Below, in pieces: positions 19,280 to 27,219 of a stretch of DNA of 64,000 nt. Positions within the stretch are counted from its first letter, which is position 1. Each line of letters begins with the position of its first letter. The notes beneath the pieces were generated by a model, which worked only from the letters and a program-made list of their open reading frames with translations, was not told where the DNA came from and ran no database searches. The stretch comes from Paralithodes platypus. Taxonomy: Eukaryota > Arthropoda > Malacostraca > Decapoda > Lithodidae. The stretch covers positions 48,185,762 through 48,249,761 of the forward strand of contig CM064505.1 in NCBI GenBank assembly GCA_032716605.1, in the 5' to 3' direction. The position numbers and the translations under genes are program-made.

Positions 19280-19861
19280 CAGGGAAAGGAAGGGAGAATG
19301 GAGACGCTTGGTTCAGCGTCCCGGCTAGAATCCACAAAAGACATCCACGAGTTGGAAAGCCTTAACTCTTACAGTCCCAGGCCCGAGTATATTCGTCAGT
19401 AGATCAGTAGCTCCACAGTCCCAGGCCCGAGTATATTCGTCAGTAATGTATTTGTCTTGTAACTGCCTGTACAAGGCTTTTTTTTTTTTTTAAGCCTTGT
19501 AACAATAGAAAAAAATAAGGTGAGAGATCCAATCTTTCCTCATCTCTTGAGGTGAAAAGATGGTCTCTCCTGCCATTTTCGCCACAGTGCTTGGGACTGC
19601 TGGGGACTTTTATTACTGTATCCTACGGTACTCAACGGGTTAATATAGCAAATTTTAAGTTAATTTTTATTTTTTACAAAGTTTTTTCGTAGTGAGTACC
19701 CAATCATAAAGACGATTCCATAAGAGAATTAGCGTTACACTTATGATGTTAGGACTCTTTCCCCTGCGGCGGGTGTTTCAAACAAGCTGACCGCGGGTGC
19801 TTGAAAGGGGACTATTATACTAATAGGCATATCGTCAATGATGGAGGGGCCACTAATAAAT
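19280..19861. repeat. DIRS-1 5' inverted terminal repeat, with internal insertion
   Basis: Reverse complement of 3181-3455 and of the right arm of the internal complementary region. It is interrupted at about 19,371-19,648 by unrelated DNA containing a 31-bp tandem duplication (19,371-19,401 and 19,415-19,445) and a hairpin whose arms (TACAAGGCTT and AAGCCTTGTA) flank a T12 loop near 19,480. The outer end abuts the Gypsy-1 RT frame. Confidence 0.75.
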
Positions 19862-20377
19862 AATTTCCTGTACCTGTTGATCCTCTGCCTGTCGTTGTAG
19901 GGTTCTTTTTCGCCATGAAGGTTGATGAAGAGGGGGTCCTGTGGTGTGGATGGAATGTTCTTCTAATGTATTCTGTCCTATTTCAGTGGGGGCTTGGGCA
20001 AATACATCGCTAAATTCATGCAATAATTGTTGCATTTGGTGAGTTTGCATAGTAGTTAATGTGTCGGGAATGTTGGGTAGCATAAGGGGAGAGTTAGATT
20101 TGACATGGGTGGGGGCAATTTCGTCAACGGTTTCTAAATCCCCAATGATGAGGCCTTCACCTTCATCTGAAATGTTGGCTATAAGGATGGAATTTTGCAG
20201 AGATGAGATAATAGCTGGCTGAATTATACAACGATCTTGACCAGTCATGAGTTTAGTGGGAGTCAGAATCATAGCATTTTGTGGCATTTGGTGAATTGAC
20301 ACCCATTTTTGTTGTTGAGGGGGAATAGTATTTTTTGTTTTGATGATAGCGGGGCTGATAATAGTGGGAGGAGGCAA
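19853..20377 (-). CDS. Gypsy-1 pol N-terminal segment (protease to RT linker)
   Basis: The region just before the RT of a Ty3/gypsy polyprotein: QMQQLLHEFSDVFAQAP is the standard pre-RT block (LL-x-EF-x-DVF), and EEHSIHTTGPPLHQPSWR leads into RQAEDQQVQEI. The genuine gene stops at 19,862, where DIRS-1 begins. The continuation is the RT fragment at 3112-2948. Joined upstream to the gag/protease frame by an indel between 20,377 and 20,627. Confidence 0.82.
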   Translation of the reverse strand: MPPPTIISPAIIKTKNTIPPQQQKWVSIHQMPQNAMILTPTKLMTGQDRCIIQPAIISSLQNSILIANISDEGEGLIIGDLETVDEIAPTHVKSNSPLMLPNIPDTLTTMQTHQMQQLLHEFSDVFAQAPTEIGQNTLEEHSIHTTGPPLHQPSWRKRTLQRQAEDQQVQEIIY

Positions 20378-20626
20378 AAAGGTTATAGGTTCAGTAGGGG
20401 AAGGTTCAACAAAAGTGGTAGGTTTGCATGACTGATATTCTTTACAACATATGTTCTCTATTTGGCTGGGGTTTGAAGCTTTTGTTATTGAAGATGTTTC
20501 GACTTTGAGGGGAGTTGGTGGATTGTCATGTATTTTGTTGAGGTTAGGTCTGTTTTTTCGTGACTGGGGAAGAACAGAGGGAACATTTTCTTTCTGAGCA
20601 ATTCTAGTTGTTGGGGATTTGGTTGA

Positions 20627-21787
20627 TCATTTCTTGCTAGATTTTTGTTGTATTTTGTTTTTGAAAGTGATCAATCTTTGATCACAGTCTACTTGGGCTT
20701 GCAGCTTGTGTAACAGGTCTAAACCTAAGTACCTGTCGTAATGTTGGCAGTCAGAATGAAACACTACGAATGGGTGATAACAGTTGGCATGAGGTAAGGG
20801 GGTGGATACATGAAGGGGTTTAGTTTCTTCTCTGATTTGGAGAGGAGTGTCTCCTGCACTGATTAGATTAGTGGTTGTGGTTTTTAACTCTCCAAACTTT
20901 TTCCGGTGTTTGACGTAAAACGAGTTGAAAATACATGAGCGGGAGGCGTCTGTATCTATGAGTAACCTTACAGGGATGTCTTTGATTTTTGCAAGATGGT
21001 ATATTGGGGGTGGTCTATCACTAGCAGACTCCCCCGCCGAAGCCATCGTAGGCGGAGGAGGTTTTAAAAATCCTGGGGGTGTCTCTTCATCCTCCAGGAT
21101 TTCCTCTTGTTCTTCTCCAATTAGAATGTGAGCTATATTTTCATTTTCTTGGGTGTCTTCAGACTCTTTTTCTCCAAACTCTTCCTCGTTTGCGGGTATA
21201 CGAGGTTGATTTGGTCTGAATTTAGCAGAATCCTGAATATCATGAAGGGAGCATTTGTGATTCCAGGCAGGGAAATCAAAAGGGTTGATAATTACTAGAG
21301 TCTGGTTCTTACCTTTGTAGTTGTTGTTGTACGCTTGGTTTCTAGGATAAACCATTCTCGGTTGATTTGGGGTAAACTTGGGTCTGCTGGGTTGATATTG
21401 TCCGGAGTGATAGGCTGGCTTAGGTGTTGTAGCTGGGTGCCGGTTGAAATTGCTTGGCTCTCTTTGCCTGTTGGATGTTTGAGGGTGAGTGGTAAACCTC
21501 TTGATGGCGGCGATGGTACTAACTTTTGGTTGAACAGTGAGAATTTTGCGGATAGTGATTAAATCTCGTTGAAATCCAACGGGTTCATTTACTGCAAAAT
21601 GTTCTTGAACTGCTGATGGCAACACTTGTACAAGGTTTACTAGAATAATATTATGTTGTTCTTGTTGCACTCTAGGAAGAGTGGGAAAAGCAGATTTGAC
21701 TTGTTGAGTGATGGATGCTAAAGTGGCAACTAAATTGCCTTCGTACTTTGTGTCCTTCATTCGGGCATGGGCGACGATGATACCCAA
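20627..21787 (-). CDS. Gypsy-1 gag C-terminal part and aspartic protease
   Basis: Residues 1-95 are gag, with alignable blocks in Gypsy-2 gag (YEGNLVATLASI versus YEGDINVTLIQL). Residues about 100-160 are a basic Gln/Pro/Asn-rich stretch that replaces a zinc knuckle. Then an acidic linker (EEEFGEKESEDTQENE). Residues about 255-345 are the retropepsin: PVRLLIDTDASRSCI with the active-site motif as DTD rather than DTG, then YLGLDLLHKLQAQVD, the flap-distal GLDLL block. The altered glycine would probably damage the enzyme. Confidence 0.78.
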   Translation of the reverse strand: MGIIVAHARMKDTKYEGNLVATLASITQQVKSAFPTLPRVQQEQHNIILVNLVQVLPSAVQEHFAVNEPVGFQRDLITIRKILTVQPKVSTIAAIKRFTTHPQTSNRQREPSNFNRHPATTPKPAYHSGQYQPSRPKFTPNQPRMVYPRNQAYNNNYKGKNQTLVIINPFDFPAWNHKCSLHDIQDSAKFRPNQPRIPANEEEFGEKESEDTQENENIAHILIGEEQEEILEDEETPPGFLKPPPPTMASAGESASDRPPPIYHLAKIKDIPVRLLIDTDASRSCIFNSFYVKHRKKFGELKTTTTNLISAGDTPLQIREETKPLHVSTPLPHANCYHPFVVFHSDCQHYDRYLGLDLLHKLQAQVDCDQRLITFKNKIQQKSSKK

Positions 21788-21829
21788 TAATGGCTTAATG
21801 GCATCTATTACTATGGGCCTAAACTGGTC

Positions 21830-22027
21830 TCAGATGAGTGCGGGGGTTACCTGTGAGGCAACGAGGGAAACGGCTTTTCCCAAGTGCGTTAAAAGGACGG
21901 CTATCTTTTCGCGGTCCGTGTTGTATGCCAAGTCCAATACTGGCTTCACTATGTCCATGTCGGTTTCGATTTCATATATTTCCCCATCGTATTTGGGAAT
22001 GGGAATGTGAGAGCGAGCAGCTGCCAT
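21830..22027 (-). CDS. Gypsy-1 gag N-terminus
   Basis: Good ATG start (MAAARSHIPIPKYDGEIYEIETD), about 95 bp downstream of the LTR end. It resembles the start of Gypsy-2 gag (HIPEYDVNTYDIATYLDIIKPLYDVAF against MDIVKPVLDLAY), including DREKIAV and LGKAVS. Stops after about 65 codons through an indel; gag continues in the 20,627-21,787 frame. Confidence 0.78.
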   Translation of the reverse strand: MAAARSHIPIPKYDGEIYEIETDMDIVKPVLDLAYNTDREKIAVLLTHLGKAVSLVASQVTPALI

Positions 22028-22119
22028 ATTTACGATGTTATAATATTTCTATTGTTTCCAGATATGTGAAATGTAATGAATTCTTCTATCCGAATCAAGA
22101 ACCACCGCTATGCCATCAA

Positions 22120-22379
22120 TGTTATGCCCTGATTTTATTCTGGTTTAACTATTAGTTAGGGTGAGTTCTTTTGAGACTGGGATATCCAAGTTCATACAAA
22201 TACATATAAGTACGATAATAGAGAATATGTACAATATCAAAATATAGTTTATAATACAGCTTTATTTCACTTATTCACTAGGTACATAATGTTGAATCAG
22301 AATCACTAAACACGAGAACATAAGTGGCACAACTCAATTAAATATCTCCTAGCACGATCGCGGATCTAGATGGAGATTA
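22120..22379 (-). repeat. Gypsy-1 5' LTR, end portion
   Basis: The LTR end (CA on the minus strand) is placed by the GGGCATAACA/TTG boundary, the same as at the Gypsy-2 5' LTR end (51,975). The bases below 22,120 (GGCATAGCGGTGG) are the likely primer-binding region. The LTR is cut at 22,380 by the (AAT)n tail of LINE C. No second copy is present to fix its outer end. Confidence 0.65.
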
Positions 22380-22702
22380 GGTAATAATAATAATAATAAT
22401 AATAATATTTATTCAGTTACCAATTTACAGAGTTGGTACCACATAGTTTGTTACAAATATGACATGTACCAGCCTTGCATAATTCCAACTAAGGATAGCC
22501 CAATAAGGCCGTTAGGCGTATTTCCATTGGGGTCCTTGTGGGATTAGGTTAGCTGGGGAAAATGGGGAGGATAAAGAAATAGATACTTTAGAGAAAGTAT
22601 TTCTAGGGGGTTATTTTAAGATACCTTACATCCTATAGTAAATATCAGTAATCCGTAATCAGTAATCATTTCAGTTTGGTTTGTCTATCTCTTATGTCGC
22701 AT

Positions 22703-24274
22703 TTAGTAGTAGACATAAGCTTGGTGCTCCCTTCTCGCAGCTGTCCGGTTCAGGTGTTCCTTCAGGCTACGTCTGAAGGAATACAGTGTTCTCTTTTCAC
22801 GGACTGACTGGGGTAGGTCGTTCCAGTCTTTGATGGCGGTGAAGAAGAATGTTTGCTTACCCTGTCCTTGGATTCTCAGGACCTTAAAATTAAACATCCT
22901 GTTTCTTGTATTATGTCCACTCCTCTCATTTGCTTTAACAAAATCATTCTTTAGGTACTCTGGAGCTCTGTCATAGAAAATTTTGAAGGCATTAGTGAGC
23001 CTGATTTGTTTGGCCCTGTCAGCGACATTGAGCATACCTAGTGACTGAAGTTGTTCCTGGCCAACATGTGATCTGGGTCCTAGGTTCAGCATGAACCTAA
23101 CCATTTTATTTTGAGTGACCTGAAGTTTGTGCTGTGCTGATTTAGATGATGCAGAGTACCAGGATGACACAGAATAGTCAAAATGACATTGAACAAGCGC
23201 TTGGCAGAGGGTCTTTTTGGTCGCCGCGGGCAAGCATCCCACCTGTCTATACAGGTATTTTATACGTGCTCTACACTTACTCAGGATAGATTCCAAAATT
23301 GTTTCACCTGACAAACTCGCGTCCAGTTTTAGTCCGAGATATTTAACTTGTGACACTGTTGTTATAGGAATATCATTACAGTTGACCGAGAAGCCCACAA
23401 TGTCTTTCAGTTTGCGTTTTGTTCCACATAAGATGGCTTCCGTCTTGCCCAGGTGAAGAGATAGTCTATTGTCCACTAGCCATTCACTACATGATTCTAG
23501 TTCTTTGGAAAGTGAAGCGGCAATACTTATTGGGTCTTTTCCTGAAACCAGGAGCACGCTGTCGTCTGCATACAGTAATAATTTACATGAGACGCTCAGT
23601 TCCATGTCGTTCACATAACAGAGAAAGAGTAAGGGACCAAGGATGCTTCCCTGCGGGACCCCACAGTTAATTGGCATAGGATCAGATATATTATCGTCAA
23701 TTTTGACTCTTTGGGTTCTACCACTAAGATAAGATTTAAACCAGTTCACAGATCCTATGCCCATTGCTTGTAGTTTATTACATAGGATATCATGGTCTAC
23801 TGTGTCAAACGCTTTTTGTAGATCAAGAAGAACCATACCGGTGTAGTTACCTTTAGACATTTCTTTACGAATGTGATCCGTTAAGTGGATGAGACAGGAG
23901 TCTGTCGAGTACATGCATCTGAAACCTGATTGAAACTTATAGAATAGATCATTTTGTTTGAGGTAGTGTTCAATTTGGGTGTATACCGCTCTTTCAAGGA
24001 TTTTAGATACAATACATAATATGCTAACTGGTCTGTAGTTACCAACTTCTAGTTTATTTCCTTTCTTGAATAGAGGGGTTACAATAGCTTCCTTCAGTTC
24101 AGCAGGTACAGTGTTGGTGTTAATTGACAAGTTGATGATGTGGGTTAGGGGGCCTGCTATACCAATGGCTCCATCTCGTAGAAATTTGGCAGGAATTTTG
24201 TCTGGTCCTGTGCTTTTATGTACATTTAGGTTAGACAGCTCGTCAAAAGTGTATTTTGGTGTAACATTTTGCAA
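22703..24274 (-). CDS. LINE C reverse transcriptase
   Basis: 523 codons, the best preserved RT of the middle block: STGPDKIPAKFL, FKKGNKLEVGNYRPVSI, SGFRCMYSTDSCL, MVLLDLQKAFDTVDHDIL, INCGVPQGSILGPLLFL and catalytic LLLYADDSVLL. A post-RT domain (VKYLGLKLD, WNDLPQSVREK) completes the ORF. Upstream coding (FHNKAEEYQNNPKKLW) continues in frame beyond the first ATG shown, so the real protein begins further up; an indel near 24,600 separates it from the linker. The YADDS and TVDHDIL wording fits L2-type rather than CR1-type LINEs. Confidence 0.88.
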   Translation of the reverse strand: MQNVTPKYTFDELSNLNVHKSTGPDKIPAKFLRDGAIGIAGPLTHIINLSINTNTVPAELKEAIVTPLFKKGNKLEVGNYRPVSILCIVSKILERAVYTQIEHYLKQNDLFYKFQSGFRCMYSTDSCLIHLTDHIRKEMSKGNYTGMVLLDLQKAFDTVDHDILCNKLQAMGIGSVNWFKSYLSGRTQRVKIDDNISDPMPINCGVPQGSILGPLLFLCYVNDMELSVSCKLLLYADDSVLLVSGKDPISIAASLSKELESCSEWLVDNRLSLHLGKTEAILCGTKRKLKDIVGFSVNCNDIPITTVSQVKYLGLKLDASLSGETILESILSKCRARIKYLYRQVGCLPAATKKTLCQALVQCHFDYSVSSWYSASSKSAQHKLQVTQNKMVRFMLNLGPRSHVGQEQLQSLGMLNVADRAKQIRLTNAFKIFYDRAPEYLKNDFVKANERSGHNTRNRMFNFKVLRIQGQGKQTFFFTAIKDWNDLPQSVREKRTLYSFRRSLKEHLNRTAARREHQAYVYY

Positions 24275-24591
24275 TCCAAATGTGTTTGGGTGTATGTCTT
24301 TATCTCTGTAGACATTTCGAAAGGTGGCCGTTGTTGTCGTGTATTTATTGAGAGGTTGAGGTAGGTTCTGTGCAAGTGTGTTTGCTATGGAGGTGAAGAA
24401 GGAGTTGAAGTAGGTTGAAATTTGTCGTTTATCGTGGCAAATCTGATCATTAATGGTGAGAGCAATATTAGTGTTAGACGAATCCCTTGTCTTGTTGCTG
24501 TAGCCTGTTGTTTTTAGGTGCCTCCATAGTTTCTTTGGGTTATTCTGATATTCCTCTGCCTTATTGTGAAAATAATTAGTTTTCGCTGATT

Positions 24592-24845
24592 TTATTTCCT
24601 ACTTAGTTTATTCCTGGCCCTGTTGAACTCATGTTTCAGACCTTGATCCTGTCTATGTTTCGCTAGCCTTTTTAACAGATTGTCTCTGTGTTCCAGATGG
24701 TGTAGTATGTCATTGTTGATCCATGGGTCTGACCTTGCTTTAATTCGTATGTCTTTCAGAGGAGCTATTTCGTCTAGAATGTTTGTGATGATGGTTCTGA
24801 AGCCAACCCATGCGTCATTAACGTTTGTACTTCCAAACACTGGAG
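24592..24845 (-). pseudogene. LINE C post-endonuclease linker
   Basis: VNDAWVGFRTIITNILDEIAP and RSDPWINNDILHHLEHRDNLLKRL are the segment that normally follows the endonuclease in L2/CR1 LINEs. The endonuclease itself is absent: the sequence jumps directly from the N-terminal ORF (frame ending at 24,818) to this linker near 24,845, in a different frame. Confidence 0.75.
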
Positions 24846-25549
24846 ACCAAGGTTGTGGCTCCCCCTTGCCCCCCTCCCACCCCTACCTGTATTTGTTGTT
24901 TTATGTCCTTGTTCTTGGCCGTTGTTGCTGTTACTTCATTGTCGATGTGTTTGCTAGAGCTTCCTGTTTGTTTGGGTGTTCTGGTTGCATGTTGTGTTAC
25001 TTGGGTCACCGATATCTGTGGTAGTGATGATACAGTTGAGGGTAATGTTGAGTAGGTAGAATGTTGGCACTGTGCTGGCGGTTGCCCTGCGGTCTTGGTT
25101 GCGAGTTGGAGCGTGACAGGAGACTTGGGTGCCTGCTGGCCCAGTTTGTTATAACGAATTTTACTGCTAGGGACTGTTGAAACGTCGGTGTCTGCCTTAC
25201 TTGTTTGGTGGTGAGGTTTCTTCAACGTTGAACTAGGGCCGGGGTTGGTCTCTACATCTCCGCAGCTAATTAGAGTGTAGCACAATAGGTGTTGTAGCGA
25301 GGTTGTGCCAGAGTATTTGCCCAGTCGCGGCGTCTTCCCGATATATGAAATAGACCAGGCAGGAATGGTGACAGAAATTTCACTCGTGTGTGATTTCTGT
25401 GTGACGAGGTCCCTCAATACTTGTTTAGTGTTGACCTGGTACACTACCGGTCCCCTCTGCACCTGTATATCAGCACAGCCCCTCTGGATGTTGAGAAGGA
25501 TGATACATAGAGAGAGGGCTACGCCCGCACCCTTCATCCCTCCCGCCAT
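24818..25549 (-). CDS. LINE C N-terminal ORF with signal-peptide-like start and 2A motif
   Basis: Starts MAGGMKGAGVALSLCIILLN, a short basic-then-hydrophobic stretch like a secretory signal peptide. Residues 30-90 have no recognised fold. Residues 93-105 read LISCGDVETNPGP, a full match to the 2A consensus (D-V-E-x-N-P-G-P), at which ribosomes release after Gly104 and resume at Pro105. The downstream part (106-240) is Ser/Thr/Gln-rich and of low complexity, ending in Gly-rich sequence at a deletion. 2A-like sequences are known from non-LTR retrotransposons of several invertebrates, and 2A attached to a signal peptide has been linked to dual targeting in sea urchin proteins. Here the endonuclease that should follow is missing. 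Confidence 0.82.
   Translation of the reverse strand: MAGGMKGAGVALSLCIILLNIQRGCADIQVQRGPVVYQVNTKQVLRDLVTQKSHTSEISVTIPAWSISYIGKTPRLGKYSGTTSLQHLLCYTLISCGDVETNPGPSSTLKKPHHQTSKADTDVSTVPSSKIRYNKLGQQAPKSPVTLQLATKTAGQPPAQCQHSTYSTLPSTVSSLPQISVTQVTQHATRTPKQTGSSSKHIDNEVTATTAKNKDIKQQIQVGVGGGQGGATTLVSSVWKYKR
25235..25273 (-). other. 2A ribosome-skipping motif
   Basis: Minus-strand codons for LISCGDVETNPGP. The invariant DVExNPGP is complete, and the preceding LLCYTLISCG is helix-forming as in active 2A sequences. The predicted break is between Gly and Pro at 25,237/25,238. Confidence 0.85.
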
Positions 25550-25597
25550 TATAACGAGTCATACTCAATACAACTTAAAGTGAATCCTTTTCTTAAC

Positions 25598-26200
25598 CCG
25601 GGAACTGCGGGGAGACTCTTAAGAGTTCCCCCGGCGGACTGCGGGAAGACTCTTAAGAGTAAGGGAGAAAAAAAAATCCATTTAAAACACCCAAAAACTT
25701 TTTTTTTTTTTTTTTTTTTGCCCCTGGGCCATGCCAAATATCACTCCTCCACCTCCCCTCCTTCCCCACTTTCCTCCCCTCCTTCAGTTATCACCTATTT
25801 TCCCTGTTATTCCCTTATTCTGTGGTCTATTTTCGTGCTAACATTAGCGAGTTGGTAGCAGGGCGTTGTCATCACTGTTACCAAGCGTGGGAGAGAGCGA
25901 GAGAGACTATTGCAGAACAGTGTCTCTCCAGACAAGGGGAGGGGTGGAGGGCAAGGAGGTTGCCTCAGCCATACATTATGTAACTCCCGGCCTGTATCGC
26001 TGATTTTGACCATCCAAACACTGTTTCCACTTGTTTTATTGTTGTAACAGGTTAATACCTTTATAATCAACCTATAATAGGCGCATATGGATAAGTATTA
26101 ATGCTATTTATGGTAAAATAACAATGTTAGTGATGGGAACAGCTCAAATACGTCAGCACAGGAGTGTGGTGTCTCATACCCCCCATGCGCACTTCTTAGG
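25598..26200 (-). mobile_element. MITE1 copy (TTAA-type, piggyBac-like)
   Basis: 603 bp flanked by TTAA at 25,594-25,597 and 26,201-26,204. One end begins CCCGGGAACTGCGGGG and contains CTCTTAAGAG palindromes; the other ends CGCACTTCTTAGG. Carries a CT/GA-rich tract and an internal poly(T). No transposase. The TTAA preference points to piggyBac-type enzymes acting in trans. Six or more related copies follow in this window. Confidence 0.8.
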
Positions 26201-26204
26201 TTAA

Positions 26205-26353
26205 GAATCAGAATACTATTTTCTTGTTGAAAGATTTATATAAACACTTAATCACGTTACCTTAATGTTCATTATATCCCTTGACTTTGATTTAATTAGC
26301 TACTAATATTTGACAGGTTAAAGGAGGTTACTATATTTCTTTTCTATGAATTC
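26205..26353. other. Unassigned AT-rich spacer
   Basis: 149 bp between the MITE1 copy and the DIRS-2 end. No ORF or recognised repeat; possibly the 5' remainder of LINE C or of the Gypsy-1 LTR. Confidence 0.3.
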
Positions 26354-27219
26354 TAGGTTTGAGTCCCGGAGGGAAGAATGAAAACCTAATATTTAGTAGT
26401 GGCCCCGAAATAATTGACGATATGCCTATTAGTATAATAGTCCACTTTCAAGCGCCCGCGGTCCGCCAGTTTGAAACTACCTGTCACGGGGTGGAAATTA
26501 TCTTCATTTATATAGCCCTTCCCCTGATCTTATGAATTTTATGTAAAGCCTCAGTGAGCGATACACAACTACTGTATGCAGTAGAAATACAGTACATATT
26601 TATTATAGAGGTTACCTGATATGGGGACAACTGGCTTGATAATTAGCCTAATAACATGTGTACAGCCTATAACCTAACATATAAAGGTATAAATATCATC
26701 ATAGTTATTAAAGGCACTCTTGAAAATAAATACACATGTAACAGGCAATTATATTTATTAATGATATGTGCAGAAATATGATAAGGCAAGCACTCCAGGA
26801 TTCACACAGCCTATAGTCTGTTTACTCCTAGCCTAGCCTATCCAAAGCCTACTGATTTAACCTAACTTAACACAAAAGTCTAGCCTAGCCTAATTTTAAA
26901 TACTGTACTGTAGAATACTAGAACACAAGGCTCAGTGATCAGCAGTTTATGACTAGTACCAGTAATGCAAAATATATGGTAATCTAACCTTCTTGCCTGA
27001 TACTGTAGCCTAAACTAAATCACTGACCTACATGTGTACAGTAGCCTATAACAGTCCTAACTGGTTACACACTGAATAGGCTATCTTACCTGGTAGTCAC
27101 CCTAGGGACTTAAAAGCTCATAGGATGGTATTTGGCCCTCCAATATAGGAAAGCCCCAATCCTGCCTGCCCAAAACCAAGGTGATCACCCTCACTGCTCA
27201 GCCTCCAGTGTGTAATAAT

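Larger units (their letters stand above)
3113..19861 (-). mobile_element. DIRS-1, DIRS-type tyrosine-recombinase retrotransposon with nested insertions
   Basis: Gene order on the minus strand is gag (18.0-15.0 kb), RT and RNase H (14.9-12.9 kb) and tyrosine recombinase (13.0-12.1 kb, then 4.53-4.42 kb), bounded by inverted terminal repeats. The left-end sequence (3114-3180) recurs inverted at 3520-3586, and the right-end sequence (19,825-19,861) recurs inverted at 3587-3626. The adjacent pair is the internal complementary region that defines the DIRS family. It is interrupted at 4531-12,116 by LINEs and at 16,968 by a SINE, and its host site is the RT gene of Gypsy-1. DIRS elements integrate as circles without making a target duplication, and none is obvious here. 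Confidence 0.88.
2948..22379 (-). mobile_element. Gypsy-1, Ty3/gypsy LTR retrotransposon split by DIRS-1
   Basis: Minus-strand element: 5' LTR end at 22,120-22,379, primer-binding region just below 22,120, gag at 22,027-20,627 with protease, start of pol at 20,377-19,862, then the DIRS-1 insertion, then the RT piece at 3112-2948. The rest of pol and the 3' LTR are not seen and lie beyond LINE D or have been lost. Its gag and the bases around the LTR/PBS boundary (GGGCATAACA then TTG and GCGGTGG) match Gypsy-2 at 51.97 kb, so the two are one family. Confidence 0.75.
22380..25593 (-). mobile_element. LINE C, L2/CR1-like LINE with 2A-bearing ORF and deleted endonuclease
   Basis: Minus-strand LINE: ORF start at 25,549, deletion junction near 24,845, RT at 24.3-22.7 kb, 3' UTR 22,702-22,407 and a trinucleotide tail at 22,383-22,406. 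The same 3' end occurs in plus orientation at 61,935-62,102. Its 5' end lies next to a TTAA MITE at 25,594, and may continue past it. Confidence 0.8.

Noticed and set aside
24680..25055. Plus-strand ORFs with hydrophobic segments
   Set aside because: Antisense shadows of the LINE C ORFs; the opposite strand has the 2A motif and linker homology.
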